A stretch of 64,000 nt of DNA from Brasenia schreberi (lineage: Eukaryota > Streptophyta > Magnoliopsida > Nymphaeales > Cabombaceae), in NCBI GenBank assembly GCA_036023115.1, contig JAYKKT010000087.1, forward strand, positions 10,634,501 through 10,698,500. The letters are read 5' to 3'. Below the pieces are notes generated by a model. The model was not told the origin of the DNA, did not search any database, and worked only from the letters and a program-made list of their open reading frames with translations. The position numbers were made by a program, and so were the translations under genes. Shown here in pieces: positions 1 to 13,100 of this stretch (position 1 is the stretch's first letter; every line of letters starts with the position of its first letter).

Positions 1-820
1 TGCTTAAGTTATTAAGTATATTTTGCTAGTTTTAGAAAACTAGCTGGCACGCTCGTGCATCAAGTAGAGTTTAAAATTTTATTTCAAGTCTCTACATAGG
101 CTTTGAGTGAAAATTTCACTTCTACAACTTCTAATTTGATACTATGAAATACTAGAGTATATTTATGTAAACTATTCTTTTTTTTTAAGTATATAGGTTG
201 AAGTGGGTGTAAAGGTAAGTGTGGGGTTTGATCCCAAGACCTGCTAAGCAGGTCTAATAGTGTGGAGCCGATACCAGCGAGAGGTAAAAGCCCGACCCAG
301 CCTGCCCTATTGACATCCCTCCTGCCATCCCTCCCAGAGTTTAGTTTCAGCTACTAGACTAGAGAAGCAGCTTGTATACACCCAATGGAAGAAATTTGAG
401 GCGGATAAGTTTAAGGCAATTTGAGCATTTGGTGAACATAAAGTAATAAATATATTATAACACGAGATCAAGCACAGTGACAACTAAAAGTTCATGTAGT
501 CAACTCCACTTGACATATAGGGAAGGTTGGTTTTGGTTTGATTCAATTTTCTTAAAAAAAGTGCAGTCTTCAATTTTTATTTGATTTAAAAAAAAAGTTC
601 CTAGACACACTTGTTTGGTAAAGTATACAGGTCGAGCTGGGTCAGCTCACTTTTGGACCACAGCTCATCCAGCGTTTGTCTTCTCCATTGACAGGGCCTG
701 AGTTCGAGACACTTGGTTAAGGGGAGCAAGTTCAAAACCATTTGCCCAACCATGTAAGGTCCGGCCCACCTGAAACAGTGAATCAAACACACCCTAAAGT
801 GCTTATGGGTGCTAGTTGTG
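1..820. other. Intergenic sequence, nothing recognised
   Basis: AT-rich sequence with no reading frame of convincing composition. The short frame across 601-792 has no recognisable domain. No repeat shared with the rest of the window was found here. Confidence 0.5.
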
Positions 821-825
821 TTCTC

Positions 826-935
826 TTTTTTCAGTAGAACGGGGAGGCTAGAGCCTGATGCACACCCTGGGTATTGAACTCATATCCTTCAACTTATGGG
901 TTGCCCCTCTAGCCAGGTGAGCCGTTGCAATTTGT
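826..935 (-). mobile_element. Possible tRNA-derived SINE remnant
   Basis: Read on the minus strand, this begins GGCTCACCTGGCTAGAG, which resembles a tRNA A-box region. About 40 bases later comes GAGTTCAATACCC, which resembles a pol III B-box (consensus GGTTCRANYCC). An A-run follows downstream on that strand, at 826-832. A second, diverged copy with the same two blocks lies at 26010-26120, also on the minus strand. Two dispersed copies with A- and B-box-like spacing suggest an old tRNA-derived SINE. No target-site duplication was found, so the call is tentative. Confidence 0.35.
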
Positions 936-2400
936 CTTATCGATCGTAGTTTACTTCTCTCAGAAATGGATTTTTCCTGTATTTTGTTAAAAAATGCAAT
1001 TGGCAGGGGTCAAGGTTACGAATTGAGGATGAACTTGATTGCGAGATCTGCTACATCTTCTTTTGGGCACATCCTCTTTACTATTTACGAATCTTTTTTT
1101 CAAAAGGAATAAAATTACCTCTCATCGCTTTCTCCCTCTTTTCTCACCCAATTCCAGTAAGGGTCTCTCTTTATTATGGCGATCGATATTTTCATTCAGT
1201 TTTAGCCATCATAAATCCAATTACCCTAAATCCCGTGAAAAAAACTGAAACTGGTCGTGCACTCCCGACCGTCCAAAAGGAATACATTCGAAAAGATCCC
1301 AGGTCCACTAATATCATGTATAGATTTAATGCTTTATAATCGCTAATAAGACACTCTCATAAATTGCTAATCATGACCATTAATACTCAAAGCCAGTTGG
1401 TTAAATTTTGAGCGGTGTTTAATGCAATGTGTTGTTAGTTTTCATTTGGTTGTCATGGTTTGTGAGATTCAAAGCTCTCTTTTGTATTTGCGGTGGGAGA
1501 TTTGAAGACATTGTCACAAGAGTCGTGAAATATAACTCTCACGCCGTTTGATTCGAGGACCTTAACATGTTTGCTTTCCATGGGAATTTATTTGCTCATC
1601 GATGTATGGGAATCCAAGTTAAACGTTTGGATCGTCCGAAGCAAGCATCCGAAACAGATAGTCTCGATCACCTCCAGTCTATCAGTACCTTTTAGTTGGA
1701 TTTGAACTCTTCAGAATCCAATTAAAACTTTTAACAGTTGGTCAGCTGAATCAAACGTCGAAAATGGATTCACCATCTCCGTTTTGCTTTGAACAGCTTC
1801 CAGGAGAAATATATTTCATGACATGAGAATCCAATTGTTTTGTCATGGGTCGTGAAAATGTCCACACGACAGGCAAACGCGTCCTAGTTAATTAAAGAAA
1901 TTCAATTCTCGAACAAGGGGTGTGAAAATGATTCACATGAGAAAGTGAATCGTTCATGCAGGAATCATTGCCCGGGCAAAGCAAACGTGCATTGTTACTT
2001 CATTCAACCTGGAATATCAAGATCCATTGCACTACAACGAGCGGTTCACGGCGATCGATTGATTGCCAAGAATGGAAGCAGACATAAGTCTAACGTCAAC
2101 CAAACAACCTAAGTTTATTTCTCTGTCTCCTCATTGTAGTCGACAGTGCTTCATCTTCGAGGGAAAAGCAATTCCAGGGAAAGAGAAGCGTATAATCGGA
2201 ATTACGGGGTCTCATATTCGAGTGCAGTCTCTTAAGAAGTAGCAAGAAAAGTGTTACGAGTTTTAGAGGAAAGCCAAACAATGTGAAAGAGGGTGGGAGA
2301 ATTTCGCGACCATGTCATACAAGGTGGGAAAGAAGGGGGCAGAAAGAGCATGGGAAGAGAGAAAGTAGGAGGGGACGACAAGCCAACAATTCTCTTAATT
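936..2400. other. Upstream region of the PHD/GNAT gene, nothing recognised
   Basis: No supported gene. The small frame at 1039-1248 has no domain. This stretch probably includes distal promoter sequence for the gene beginning at 3336, but I can point to no specific element. Confidence 0.4.
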
Positions 2401-2536
2401 CCAATCCAATCCTACCCTTGCGTCAATGCCCAGAGAGAGAGAGAGAGAGAAAACATTGGAGCGTGGTGGGTATTTTATTTGTCGCCACTCGGCACTCTGC
2501 CCCTGCACTCTCCTTTCCATTGCCCCTCCTGTCCCG

Positions 2537-2576
<40 letters not shown>

Positions 2577-3335
2577 GGGAAGAAGGAAAGGAAACCTCAG
2601 CTCTTCCTCTCGATTACGGAATTGAGGTAAATAGTTTCTTCGAGCACTCTTTATTCGATAGTCATGGAAAAGGAGCGCAAATGATGTGAGTGTGGGGTTT
2701 GGTATTCCTCTTTTGACGGGTTTTCTGGTTTAGGGCTTCGTTTGTGTATTCTGGAATTGGGGGGTCTTCTGTTGAAAAAATGTGGCGCTTGGTTGCAGGA
2801 TTTCTGGGTCTTCTTTGTATTATTGCAGAGGGCGTGTGGTTGAGAATGCTCAGTTTTGAAATTTGGGGTTTAGGAACTGTTGGTTAGTGTTTTGATGCAG
2901 GCTCCGTTTTGTTGGTTGTTTCGTTGTGAATGTGGGGTTCTCGCGCCTCTCTCAAGTTGCTTTATTGTCGAAATTTTAGTGCGAACTGATATTTTGATGG
3001 AGGATTCGTGGATCCTCCTTTGATTTTGGGATTTGACGTAAGTTCCGAGGCTTGCTGTCTTAGGAACAAGTGTTTCGGGCGAATGGAAGAGCAAACCTCG
3101 GTGATAATCTAGGGAGTTTAGGTATATCTGAGATCCGTGCTCATTTGAAACCATCGAAGGAGCTATCTTTTGCACACCATCAGGGCAAAAAGTTGGATTT
3201 TGGTTAGTTTGATCGGAGAAACGGGGGATTTTCTGTTTGTTCCGTAGATGTTCTTTCTAGGCACTAGAGTTTCAAGTATTTCAACAGAGTATTGGGGCAG
3301 TCCTCAACTGATTAGTTACAGAGAATGATAAAAAG
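2401..3335 (+). promoter_or_regulatory. Probable core promoter/5' leader of the PHD/GNAT gene
   Basis: A pure (CT)n run lies at 2541-2572, a common feature of plant 5' leaders. A consensus-like splice donor (GAG then GTAAAT) follows at 2626/2627, so the leader may contain an intron ending before the ATG at 3336. Possible acceptors (TTGCAG, ATGCAG) occur between about 2790 and 2900. No transcript data are available, so transcription start and leader exon borders are inferred. Frames between 2283 and 2689 are low-complexity translations of the CT and GA runs. Confidence 0.4.
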
Positions 3336-6300
3336 ATGGGCACGAAAAGAAAGAGAAATTGTGAGTTTAGTGAGAAGGAGTATGCAAAAGCTTTGTTTGG
3401 GGAAGAGATAGTAAGTTTGGTAGATGACAGTGGAGGTGATGAAGGGTGGAAACCGTGGAATGGTGAACTGCCGGTATTTTCATCTGTTTTCTATCGAGCC
3501 CATGATTTGCCGGAGAGTGCAAGTAGCAATGCCGGAAATGTGCGGCCATCTGATGCCATTGTTTCTAACTGCTGTGTGCCATTTCAGTCAGGCAATGCAG
3601 CAATATCTGTCATAGAGTATTCCTGTTTGCCAGAGGGATTGGAGTCTCAAGGGGCAAAGGTGAGGCAGGTGAGATTGTGTTCTGATATTTCTAATCCTGA
3701 TGTCACCGGTAAATCTTTAGAGAACAATTGTGGGTTTCTGATCTCAGAATCTCGAAATTATTTGGGTACGGGTTTGCATCATTCTGGTCATATTGATGCA
3801 TCTTCTGAGAAATTTTTTGTGATATTGAACTCAAAGCCTGCAGAAAAAACTGGGGATGGTTGCTTGCATTTGGTGTCCCCTGAGGTGGTTGATGGTGCTA
3901 ATGAGCATTCCGACAAGAAGGAGGCGATGCAACATATAACATGGTCAGTAGTTGAATCATCAGCGGATGAACCCCAAGAAATTGGAAATGGTTGGGTGCT
4001 CGATACTGCTTTTCTTGATGCAATATCTAGTGCAAAGAGTGTTTTTGCTGAGGAAGATAGGGGTGTGAATTTTGGACATTTGAATGGAAAATGTAGAGTT
4101 AGTATGGGGACTGGTTCTAAGCTGAAGTCTGCGACAGAACACTCTTACTTACCAGTGGAAGGGGAGTCTCATGGTGCAGAGTCCGAAAAGGTAAATCTGC
4201 AAACCGATATTGCTGGTTCGATTGTGATTGGTGTAGCTTATGAGAACAGCTCCGGAATGTTGAGCTCAAAAGAACATTTTGTAAATAATTCATTATGTGG
4301 TTCTGGTGCAACCGGCATACCATCTGATAACAGTTCTGGAACATTGATCACAAAAACTGAAAAAAGTTCAGGGCACAATTCTATCCCTTATGGGCTCCCG
4401 AATGCGATTGAAGATGCCATTGGAACAGTGGATGCTGGGGACACTATCCACAATATAACAAACCCGGTAGCTGAATCTTCAATTCCCGATATCTTGTCTC
4501 ATGATTGTTCTTCTGAGAAACCTACAGCATGGAATGATAAAAGATGTAAGGGAGAACAATTAGATTGTATGAAATTGTGCCAGAAAGCGCTGGTGACTTT
4601 TGACGCCTCTGGCTTGGACACACAAAGCCCAAATGTTGGGTTGGCCAAGGAAGCCATAAATGCGGTGGTGGTGATCACATCACCTGTTTCACAGGAGAGT
4701 TCTGTTTCCAAAACTTCTGAGACTAATGTTCTTGCTACTGTTGAAGATGACATGCAACCATTAAATGATCTTGGAGGAAACAGTGAAAAGAGAACGCAGG
4801 AAGCACTGCTTTTAATGTCAGATGAGGTTAAAACATCATGGAAGAAGGCCTTCACTGCTGAGCTTCGCACAAGGCTGTGGCAAAATATAAAAGACTTTCT
4901 TGTTGATGCTGGGTTTCAGGTACAGTACCGCCACAGACCCCAAAGAGGTGCTATTGATTCAGTTTATGTGTCACCCGGGCGGGACCGGGTCCGTTATGCT
5001 TCAGCAGTCAAAGCATGGAAGGCATCTGCCAAGATGCTATTTCGTGGCCAGAAGACTATGTTGGATTCACCCAATAGAGAATGGGAGGATACTACTGACT
5101 TTTGGGCTCAGCTAACTGATGCCTTGGCGCTTGTTGAAATGGAAGTAGGACGAATGGGTCATAAAACTGCGATATTAAAGAGATGGGCCCTTCTTGACCC
5201 TTTTGTGACTATGCTGTTTATTGAAAGACTTGAACCGCTGAAAGCTCGAGAAAATGTGTTGATGAGATCCACTAAAGAACCTCATGGCCGTCGCATCTCA
5301 AAGCGGTTAGTGAAGCAAGGGAAGTCAAAGTTCTCCATGTCATGTGGTGATCCTTTTGAGTTCAGTTTGGAGTCTGGACTCCAGTTAGAATCAGATACTG
5401 CTCACAGCCAGTTAACTGATGTTTTACAGGCTGAAGGGAGTGAAGACTTGGGTAGATCACCTGTATATGCCAAAACAAGGGGTATATCCCCTGTCAAAGG
5501 GTCTTCTACTTCAAGAAAATGGACATGCCCCCCTGGGCAAAATTGTGCCGTGCAAGAAGTTGAGATGTTATCATTCGAAGAGTCCCCTCCTGCTTTCCCC
5601 GATATTTCTTCTGAAACTAACCCAACTCTTCATGTTGTAAATGTAACATGTATGTCAAAAGTACATAGAGATTCAGGGTGTGTGACTGCATTTTCAAATG
5701 TTGATGATAGTCAGATAGGCATTGTGCCAACCGCAGTGCTAGACAAGGAAATAAGAGACCAGATGAATATCCTTGGCAAGGAACCAAATCAAGAAGGAAA
5801 TCCACTTGGTGTGGAACATAAAAAGGTTGAATATCTTGGTTGTTGCAGAAGTCCTTGCAAGAAGGAGTTCCGCACTAGAGGTGATGATGGCGTTGCATGC
5901 CAAGCAGAGATTTTAAGTCCTGTGGAAAAACAGAAGTTAGAGTCCAAGGAAACCATGCATGCTCAACCTTACAGATACCCAAGCCGTGGTTCATTAGAAA
6001 ATTCCCAGTTTGAGTCACCAAGAAAAATGAACAGGTCATGTGAGAAGTCCAAGAATCCAGTGGCCAGTGACCTCAGCAACTTATGCAATCCTAATGTGGA
6101 AGGTGAAGCTTCTGTGGCTCATGAAGCCAAAGAGCAAATCTTGGTCATAAGCAAAGGTCAGGAGACAAAAAGTTCTAAGCTTTTGAAAAGGATCCATAAG
6201 TCTCCTGCTGACAAGAAACATAAAGGAACTACAAAGCCCGATGCTGCTTCTTGCCTGCATCATGATGTCAGTAAAGTGAAAAATAAGTGTTTACATGAAA

Positions 6301-7112
6301 CCCGGGCATTTAAGAAGGAAACAATCATTGGGGATGATGGAAGAAAGAGTCCAGTTAGAAGCCCAATTGATGATCGATCTTCTGTTCATCAAACTAGCAG
6401 TAAAGCTGTAAAGGTATATAAATGCAAAGTCAGAAAGGAAATTGGAAGAAAGAAAATAAAAGATGAAGCTGTTTCAGCTAAAAAAGTATGCCAGATAAAT
6501 GATGATGATCTCTTGATTGCAGCTATAATAAAAAATAATGATCTTGCCTCCAATAGCCCGTCTACTGTTAAAGCAAGGAAGAAAACAGCGAGAACTGCAA
6601 GAAAGCTGAAGAGTTATAGAGGAGGCTGCAAGTTACTTCTCAGAAGTCCTGGCAAAGGGGGACGACATTTATTGAATGGAAAGCAGTCTGCTTTTTACAA
6701 GAGGACAGTTCTTTCCTGGATGATTGATTCTGGTGCTTTATTTGAGAATGAGATAGTCCGATACCAGAGCAAAAATGGGGCGCTGGTTAAAGATGGATGG
6801 ATTACAAGGGATGGGTTATTATGCAAGTGCTGCAATAAAATATTTTCCTTATCAGAATTTAAGATTCATTCTGGCTCCAAAGTTGGTCGTTCCTTGTTGA
6901 ACCTTTTGGTGGAGACTGGTGATTCGTTCACCCTCTGTCAGCTTCAGGCTTGGTCAGCTGAATACAAGGCCAGGAAAGCTGGCAAACGCACAGTGGATGA
7001 TGCTGAGGTAGACCTTAATGATGATACCTGCGGCCTTTGTGGGGATGGAGGTGTATTAATATGTTGTGACAACTGCCCTTCTACTTTTCATCATGCATGT
7101 TTAGGAAATCAG
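3336..7112 (+). CDS. IDM1-like: PHD/GNAT gene, exon 1
   Basis: This exon holds 1259 codons, from ATG ([16 protein letters not shown]) to a donor AG/GTACGT. The first 490 residues are Ser/Asn/Glu-rich and low in homology. A conserved block starting [16 protein letters not shown] (about residue 498) is characteristic of IDM1-like proteins. Residues about 1122-1210 ([18 protein letters not shown] through [20 protein letters not shown]) match the TPL-binding-type domain next to the PHD finger in this family. The first half of the PHD finger, with the C-x2-C pattern in [19 protein letters not shown], begins near 1228. If intron 1 is not removed, translation stops 16 codons later at 7163, giving a truncated 1275-residue product without the acetyltransferase domain. 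Confidence 0.88.
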
Positions 7113-10100
7113 GTACGTCATTTGCTGGAGACAGAGACATGTCACCTACTTCATGTAAATTGAGAAGAACATTTTTTCATGTTTCCTTTGTTCTTTTGCT
7201 ATATCTAGTCTGGAACCTACTTGTTTTGTCTAGTGCGAACAATATCTTGGGATATGTAGCTTGAAACACACTGATCATAGTGGACAGATGAATAAGAGCA
7301 TATCTTGCCTTGAAAATGATCTTGAATCTAATCGTTAGCAACCAGAACATGCTGAACAGATGCGACTTGCAATTAGAATTTGTCCATTTTTAACTAGGTC
7401 ATGCTTAGTGTGGCATGTCGTGGAAGGTAACATATAAAAGATGTCTGAAATCTGCCCTGGCTTATGATGTGTGTTTAGATTCAATAGTTTTACCCTTCAT
7501 TTCTAAAGTGATACTGAGGTTGGGATGAGGCTTAATGATGCGCATGAACATGTTATGGTTGTTGTCAGTTGCTACTGCTACCAGTACATTTTTCTTGTTT
7601 CTTTTTACATCTAAAACTTTAATGCACACTGTGATGTTTCGTAGATGAACTGTTGTTGTCTAGTGTTCCCTTCAGTTTGTTTTCATTCTTAAGTTGTCGA
7701 GAAGTAGATTCGTGGGACTGCAGAGACTTTTATTTATTGTGAATGGTTTAAGTCCTTTCCTGAGGTGTCATAAATGAATTCTTTTCAACTTTTGTGAAGA
7801 GTTGTTGTTTGTTGTGTGTGTATGTGCATACGCATGCACATGCCCCACTGCATGCTTTTGTATATTCATGTATACTCTGCACTTTGAGAATACCCTCCAT
7901 GCTTACTTTTGGGTAATGGCCTGAACATAGTTTGCAAAGTTTAATGGGGTATTATATCCTTTTCTTTTCCATCTTGGACATCCATGAATGGAACATGATA
8001 GTTTTTCTTTTGCATATCTTTGAGGATGTCCCTCGTTAATGGTATCTTTGATGTCCATTCATGTTTTGTGCACTAGGAACCCCTTAATATACTTTCTTCC
8101 CAGTGCAGTTTGTACTTGCAGAAGCATATGTTTTTACATGTTACTCATAAGAAATTCTTGAAATCTCAAGCATATGTTTTTGGATCACCCTTGCATGGTT
8201 GGTCCCAAGCCCGGATAAATGAGGAGGATTGCATTAGGCTTCCAACAGCCAACATAAAGATTTTTATACTATGTATTATATAAATTATGAGCATTGCGTT
8301 GGAGTATCCCGTCTTAGCGACACACTGTAGAGCCTGAATGCAGTGAAAAGTAAGCAATTGCCTCTATATTTTCGCATGGATGTAGTGAATCAATTGCAGA
8401 GAGGGTTCTCACATCATGTACGGGTGTGGGTAAAGAAGTTAGTCTCACTACATTGTCACCCTAATGTAGTGAACAAATTAAAGAGAGGGTCTCCGCATTT
8501 TTAGCATGGACAGATGTGGGGTAAACAAGGTAGTCCTACATAACAAGATTCATATTGGTTATTGGAATATCGAAACATTGTCCGGTAAGCTAATGGAGGT
8601 GGTAGATACTATGATTCGGAGAAAGATTAATATCCTATGTTTACAAGTGACAAAGTGGGTTGGAGAAAAAGCAAAGGAGATTGATGATAAATGTTTTAAA
8701 TTATGGTACTTAGGAAAGGAAAAGGCTCGAAATAGAGTTGATATTATCGTAAATAAAGATTTAAAGAATAGTGTAGTAGACATACAACAATATGGTGACC
8801 GAATCATGACATTGAAATTAGTGCTAGGAGCGGAGGTTTTGAATATAGTTTGTGCTTACGCACCCCAAGTAGGACTACAAGATAGTATAAAGACGACTTT
8901 TTGGGAAGAGTTAGATAAGGTGATTCAAAGAGAGATGATTTGTTTAAGAGGAGACTTAAATGAACATGTCGGTAAATAGGCATTAGAATATCAAGATATT
9001 CATGAAAACTTTGGTTTTGGGGATATAAATGAGGAAGGTAGAGAGATTTTAAATTTTGTTACGGCATTTGATCTCTTTATAATCAATACAATCTTCAAAA
9101 AACTAGATGAACATTTAATTACTTATAAGAGTGGCTTATCACAAACACAAATTGATTATTTTGTTTGTAGGAAAAAAGATAGATCGTGTTTTAAAGATTA
9201 CAAGGTAATTCTAGGAGAAAGCTTAACAACCCAACATTGTCTTTTAGTTATGGATTTACAAGTAAAAAAGTGAAGAAAGAAGAAAAGAGCGCATCAAACT
9301 ATTTAGACTAAATGGTGGAACCTCAAAAGCGAGAAAAAATGTATATTTAAACAAAGTCTTTCAAGGAGATGCGTGGAATTATGTTGTTAGACCTTGTGAT
9401 ATGTGGAAAAATATGGCTATACATATTAGGAAAGTCGCGAAAGATGTGTTACGTGAATCTAAGATAGGTGTACCGGTACAAAAAGAAGCTTGGTAGTGGA
9501 GTGAAGTGGTATAGGATAAAATCAAGGCAAAGAGGGCATGTCACAAATTACATTATGCTAAGAAGACTAGTGTAACTTTAGAGGCTTATAAGAAAGCAAA
9601 GAAAGAAGCGAAAAAGGTCGTTAGTGAAGCAAAAGTTAAAATTTAGAAGGATTTATATAGAAAACTCAACTTAAAAAAGGGTGAAAGAGATATTTTTAGG
9701 ATAGCTAGGGCTAGAGATAAGAAAACTAAGGATCTTAATTTTTTGTTAGATGTATCAAAGACGACCACAAAAGTGTTGAAAGAAACAATGAAGAATGATC
9801 TAGCTTATTGTGAGTTAACTGCTAACATGGCACATGATAGCAGTGTTGTCTGACGCGTATCGTATCGTGTATCGCTGGGCTCCACGATACGGGCGTATCG
9901 TATCGTATCGTACTTTAATATTAAAATAATGTAAAAAATAATTAAAAATTAATAAAAAATAGAAAAAAATCAGGAAAAAATCAGGAAAAATCTGATAATT
10001 GCTTTAAATTCATATAATGTAAGTTTAGTACAGATTGAGCATTCAGCATTGAACAATTGCATCCAAATTTACATATTTTGAATCCAAAAAATAAAATACA

Positions 10101-13100
10101 GACATAGTTTACACTTTACAGTACACTACAGTTACATATAATGTTACATTTTACAAATTGTAATCAGGATCATCAACTAAATAATCTTCATCTTCTCCTT
10201 GTTGCAGATCCTCATCATCACCAGCCACGCCCACTCCTTCTTCAAAATCAAATTCTTCATCTCCATAATGTTGTTGCGCTCCTTTCAAATTAATCCAGGC
10301 AACGTCTTCTTCTGTTAGGAGGGCATTTTCTTTAGTGTCTTCCATAACCCAATCTTCTAATATATCAAAATTATCCAAACTTATTGGATAGAACTGACTT
10401 TCTTCTCTATTTACTTTTTTTAATTGCCTACGACACAAACAAAGATAAACAATTAGTAAGTAATACTAACAATTGAAAACTGAAGTTAAATAATATCGAA
10501 TTGAAAATTTTAAAGTAATACAAGTACAACATTACCTTTCACGAAGGCGCATGTTACAACGAATATAAACCAAATCATTAAGCCTTTTATGTTCCAACCT
10601 GTTGCGCTTTTTTGTATGGATGTGTTCAAAAACACTCCAATTTCTTTCACAACCTGTTGCACTATAGGTTTGGCTTAAGACTCTAACTGCAAAATCTCTA
10701 AGGTTTGGACAATCACTTCCAAACCTGTTCCACCAAACATCTGTAAAAAAAATATAAACATTAGAGACATAATAATCCACAGTAATGTAAGATGCAACTT
10801 AAATATGAAAATAAATAATGTACCTGGACGCATTGTAGAGCGGTTGCGAATTGCAACAGGCAAACCCATCAAGTGAAGAGCATTATCATATATCTCCATC
10901 TCTCGATGTATCGCATCTACTATGCTCTCATCAGGGACTAATCTGTCGATGCATTCAATGATTCCTCAATTAACCTCACCGTCCCTTTTGAAGGTTGCTG
11001 AGTACCTCAATGATGGGTTTAGATAGTAGGCTGCTGCATGAATAGGCTGATGCAATTGTTTATTCCATCTACTATCAATTATTTTCCATACGGGCACATA
11101 ATCTCTTTTTTTTCCATTAAAGTTATTTCTGATGGCTTCTTTTGCCCTGTCCATGGCTTCATAAAGGTAGCCCATAGATGGTTTCTCCTCGCTATCTGCC
11201 AATCTCAAAACTTTCACTAATAGACAAGTAATTTTCAATAATCTGACACATGCATTCCAAAATGAACTTCTAAAAACTGTTTCTACAATCTCATTCAACT
11301 TTTTATTTCTTCTGTTTTGAGGCAACTCTGCAAATTGTTGCCACTTATCTGAGGAGAACATTCTCTTCAAAGCTTGCTTCTGTCTCACAATACTTTATAC
11401 AGATAAGAAGTTTGTTGCGAACCGAGTTACAGCTGTGCGAAGAAGCTCTGCACCTTCCGTATATCTCCTCATCATACACAAAACAAATGCATGGTTGTAA
11501 ATGAATTTTGTAATATCTTGGCAACACTCAGTTGCTGCCTTTATTTCATCCATCTCACCAATGTCCTCGAGGATGAGATCTATACAATGGGCTGCACATG
11601 GTGTCCAGTAGAAAGTCCCATAAATATCAGTTAACTCCTTCCCAGCTGCTTTGTAGTTAGCTGCATTATCTGTAATCAATTGGACCACATTCTGTAGCCC
11701 AACCTCCTGTATAATCTTATCAAATTCTTCTCGTAGGATCTCTGCAGTGTGTCTCCTATCTCAAAAACATGAGTCCTTTAGGACAATATACAAGAAAGTT
11801 TAGCAATGTCCTTCCTCGCCTATCGGTCCATCCATCTGCCATGATAGTGCATCCTGTTTCCTTCCACGATTGTCTCAAAGTCGAACAGTATTGCTGCACT
11901 TCAATCACGGTCTGATCTAATATCTTCCCTCTCAACTTCTGATAAGAGGGCATCCTGTATCCTGGACCAATGTTAGCAATTGCATCTGCCATTGCTTGAA
12001 AATGAAAACTGTTTGCTGCATTAAATGGAATGCATGCATCATAAAACCATCTGCCCACTGCAAGGTCTGCTTGATCGTGCAGTTGTTCTGAAGCCATAAC
12101 AGCACGAATTCCTGGCTGAGCACCAGGTGTAGTGGAAGGAGGAAAGAACGAATGTATGCTAGAAGAAGAAGCTCTTCCTCTACTCCTTCCTGAACTTCCT
12201 CTTCTGTCACCTCCAAAGTCTTCAGCTGCAACCCTCTTTCCTCTGCTAGGTGCTCGCGAACTGCTACTACCAATATCTGTTCTAGCATATGAAGGCAAAC
12301 TATCAGTGAATCCAACTCCAGTGGCAGTAGCATCATCAGCTTCTTCACACATCTGGAAATCATCCTTTTGTTGTTTCCTTTCCTGTATGCTCTCAATCAT
12401 CTGTAAGCATTGCCATTTAATACCTTCTGGCACACTTCTAACTCTGCCTGTGCATGGAGCAACTTCTTTCCTGGTTCCTGTTAGGTGGTGTTTCAACCTT
12501 GAAATTCCACCACTAACCACCTTTTCACAAAATAAACATCTGATTTTTAACCTTGAACCCTCAACTGGTATACCCCATTGCCATGCCGGATCATTAGACT
12601 TTGAATGAGAGTCTCTACCACCCCTTCCTGCCATCTCAATGGAGTACTTTAATTCAAACAAAAACCTGAAAATAAAAGCACTTCGTAAATCCCCCAATCT
12701 TCAAATAACACTCAAATCGAGTGTCTCCCACTTCATGAATGCAATAAAAATCGTATACACACACTTAATAACTTCATATTTTGTCATTCAAAAAAAAAAC
12801 CCGAAATAACACAAAAAACAATAAATATAAAAGAACAAAAAGGGAAAAAACATTAAAAATATACCTAAATCCGAGTTTGGAGGCTTGGACGGACACCGTA
12901 GGGCACGATTTTAGAGCTTTGAACACCAAGGAGGCGAAAACCGACTCTTAGGGAGCTTGAAGAACCCAAAAGGAGAGAGGAAACCCACGAAAAATCGCGG
13001 GTTTCTCTCGAGCCGGGACCCTTTATAAGGGTCCCAGGGCGTATCGTGCGATACGGGCCGTATCGCACGATACGGTGCGATACGCCCACATCTGCGATAC

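Noticed and set aside
2283..2689. Three overlapping plus-strand frames upstream of the PHD/GNAT gene
   Set aside because: Arg-Glu and Ser-Leu runs reflect the GA and CT repeats of a probable leader; no conserved domain.
12132..12608. 158-codon plus-strand frame inside the hAT element
   Set aside because: It is antisense to the BED zinc-finger and linker coding region of the transposase, which has clear domain homology.
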